42,895 bases of DNA from an uncultured Coriobacteriaceae bacterium (GTDB lineage: Bacteria; Actinomycetota; Coriobacteriia; Coriobacteriales; Atopobiaceae). Shown piece by piece: positions 41,303-42,895 of the stretch. The position numbers were made by a program, and so were the translations under genes. The stretch lies in NCBI GenBank assembly GCA_902793465.1, contig CADBDT010000019.1, positions 1 through 42,895 on the forward strand, read 5' to 3'. The notes under the pieces were generated by a model, which saw nothing but the letters and a program-made list of their open reading frames with translations, did not search any database and had not been told where the DNA came from. The first letter of the stretch is position 1, and every line of letters begins with the position of its first letter.

Positions 41303-42697
41303 CTAGCTACAGTCGCGTTCGGCGGCCACGAGCTCGCGCATCATGACAACGGCAAAGGGAATCGCAATGAGCGTAACCAGGATGTCGGTTACGGGCTGGG
41401 CAATTTGGACTCCCAGCATTCCCAAGAAGGTGGGGAGGATAAGCACAACAGGCGCGAGCACCAGACCGAGGCGACACGTGCCCAAAAAGGTGGCGCGCCA
41501 CATCTTGCCACTGGTCTGCAGAAGGAAGTTGGTTGCCATCGTTATACCCGTAAACGGCATGGTTATGCTCTCTAGCCTTAGCGTAAGAGTACCAAAGTCC
41601 ACCACATTGGGATCGTCTCTAAACAGCGCTATGAGCCGCGGCGCAAACACAAAGCTTATTACACCTATAGCCGCCACGCTCACGAACGACGCCTTTATTG
41701 CATAGAAGTAGGCCTCGCGAATGCGGTCGTACCGCTTGGCGCCCAGGTTGTAGCCCGTTATGGGCTGGAATCCCTGTCCAATGCCAATTTGGAAGAAGTT
41801 TGCCACGCTGGTAATGCGCGTAACAACGGCGATTCCCGCCACGGCGGCATCGCCAAAAGGAGCTGCCGCGTTGTTGAGCAGCGACATTGCCACGCCCATG
41901 GTAACCTGGCGCGCAAACGATGGTACGCCGCCGTTGTTTATCTGACGGATCATCGTGCGGTCGGGAATGCGCAGGTACTTGAGGCCAAACTCGGTAATGC
42001 CGGCGCGCTTCATCTCGTATAGGAGCAAAAAGAAGCTCACAGCCTCGCTTATTACCGTGGCAAGCGCGCTTCCGGCAATGCCGAGGTTAAGGGGAAAGAT
42101 AAAAATGGGCGTAAGGATGGTGTTTAGGATGGCGCCGGCAACCATGCAGAGCATGGAGTAGAACGCCTCGCCTTGGAATCGTAGCTGCATGTTCATAAGG
42201 AACCCGCCCGCTATAAAGGGCGCTCCAAACAGCAGGACGCTTATGTATGAGCGGGCGTAGGGCAGGATGGTGGAGGTCGCTCCGCCCAGGTAGCATAGCT
42301 GGTCTAAAAACAGGTGACCAATGAGTGCTATTGCAATGCCCAAGATGGTAGTGCCGGCAATGCCCACGTTAACAAACTCGTTCGCACGCTTGGTGTCGCC
42401 TGCGCCCAAACAACGACTCATGTGGATGCTCGTGCCCTGGGCAAGATAGAAGGCCATGGCCTGGATTACTGCAGATGTTACAAACGAGACGCCTACGGCA
42501 GCGCTGGCACTGGTTGAGCCCATCTGTCCCACGAAGTAGGTGTCTGCCAGGTTGTATACCGTGGTTACCACGTTGGCAAAGATGGAGGGCGCGGCAAGCG
42601 AGAGGATCAGAGGGCCAACGGGCCTCTCCAACATCTCCTGGCGCTTTTGCTCTGGCGTCTGTTCGGGCGGAACTAAAAGTGATGCAAGCGACTTCAT
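41303..42697 (-). CDS. MATE-family efflux transporter
   Basis: A 464-aa transporter of the multidrug and toxic compound extrusion family with 12 helices in two related halves. The N-terminal tail is hydrophilic (about 1-26), then RPVGPLILSLAAPSIFANVV begins helix 1. TVYNLADTYFVGQMG and GIGQGFQPITGYNLGAKRYD are the paired loop motifs typical of MATE proteins. It exports drugs or metabolites using a sodium or proton gradient. ATG 42695-42697 has no strong Shine-Dalgarno. Its 3' end meets array 2 and its 5' side a family B hairpin. Confidence 0.92.
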   Translation of the reverse strand: MKSLASLLVPPEQTPEQKRQEMLERPVGPLILSLAAPSIFANVVTTVYNLADTYFVGQMGSTSASAAVGVSFVTSAVIQAMAFYLAQGTSIHMSRCLGAGDTKRANEFVNVGIAGTTILGIAIALIGHLFLDQLCYLGGATSTILPYARSYISVLLFGAPFIAGGFLMNMQLRFQGEAFYSMLCMVAGAILNTILTPIFIFPLNLGIAGSALATVISEAVSFFLLLYEMKRAGITEFGLKYLRIPDRTMIRQINNGGVPSFARQVTMGVAMSLLNNAAAPFGDAAVAGIAVVTRITSVANFFQIGIGQGFQPITGYNLGAKRYDRIREAYFYAIKASFVSVAAIGVISFVFAPRLIALFRDDPNVVDFGTLTLRLESITMPFTGITMATNFLLQTSGKMWRATFLGTCRLGLVLAPVVLILPTFLGMLGVQIAQPVTDILVTLIAIPFAVVMMRELVAAERDCS

Positions 42698-42769
42698 ATC
42701 TTAATGATACGCCTTTGCGACGGAGGACCGGCGGCACAATCGCGCGATGGGCTATGAGACCTGGTTGCT

Positions 42770-42875
42770 GCCTTGCGGGGCTGGCGGCGTGGGAATGCGC
42801 CGTGCTCAGACAGTCCTCGGCTTCGCCTGCGGAACTGCGCGCGGCTGCATTCCCACGCCGCCAGCCCCGCAAGGC
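42770..42875. repeat. Family B hairpin element B2 (29-bp perfect arms)
   Basis: The arms 42770-42798 (starting GCCTTGCGGGGCTGGCGGCG) and 42847-42875 are exact reverse complements over 29 nt. The enclosed core is the reverse complement of the B1 core, with CTGCGGAACTGCGCGCG and GTGCTCAGACAGTCCTC. The arms share nothing with those of B1. It lies just upstream of the MATE gene at the window edge. Confidence 0.88.
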
Positions 42876-42895
42876 CCAGAGCTCTTGCCCGTCGC

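Overview
The window looks like a chromosomal segment of a GC-rich Gram-positive bacterium. The protein set (Lic-type choline/ethanolamine pathway, TacF-like flippase, short CDP-glycerol transferase, InlB-type surface repeats, c-di-GMP EAL protein with a Cys-rich N-terminus, type II thymidine kinase) and the long structured intergenic regions suggest Actinobacteria of the class Coriobacteriia (Olsenella/Atopobium-like). That placement is an inference; no rRNA or tRNA gene was recognised and GC was not computed.

Layout. (1) 1-6.5 kb is a decaying accessory region: two tandem acyltransferase-3 units in one continuous frame, the second broken by nonsense codons; a wrecked membrane glycosyltransferase-like gene; a ~100-bp tspO fragment; and an intact 657-aa SEC-C protein. 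A 206-bp element with long inverted ends occurs in the same orientation at both borders. (2) 6.5-7.8 kb: intact tspO and a small paralogous protein. (3) 8.0-19.7 kb is a coherent cell-wall polymer locus: CDP-glycerol transferase family protein, a four-gene lic operon (wHTH-LicC-LicA fusion, LicC, LicA, LicB), a TacF-like flippase, and an 863-aa fusion of a YidC/Oxa1 domain with an LtaS/sulfatase-type phosphotransferase domain. A second copy of the small paralog lies directly after the lic operon. (4) 20.2-25.4 kb: three genes for surface or secreted proteins, including a subtilase with an internal sortase-like signal. (5) 25.8-33.3 kb: serC, a membrane-anchored unknown, then a co-directional run of cytoplasmic amylase, pyrE, SixA-like phosphatase, transglutaminase-like protein and YejK-type nucleoid protein. 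(6) 33.4-42.7 kb: degenerate-GGDEF/EAL protein, zinc-ribbon membrane protein with a TPM-domain partner, HAD phosphatase, small membrane protein, tdk and a MATE transporter.

The most unusual feature is the intergenic DNA. Several families of large hairpins recur: family A (five full copies and one half copy) and family B (two copies) keep a conserved core while their outer arms differ between copies yet stay complementary within each copy. Two arrays of hairpin units with a 72-73-bp period (16.6-17.0 kb and 40.7-41.2 kb) lie between convergent genes. All six junctions between intact convergent genes carry such structures; other copies sit between divergent genes, so simple transcription termination does not explain all of them.

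If the gene predictions are right, the 8.0-19.7 kb block would take up choline or ethanolamine (LicB), phosphorylate and CDP-activate it (LicA/LicC), place it on a glycerol-phosphate-type polymer, flip the precursor (TacF-like) and transfer phospho-groups outside the membrane through the YidC-LtaS-like fusion.
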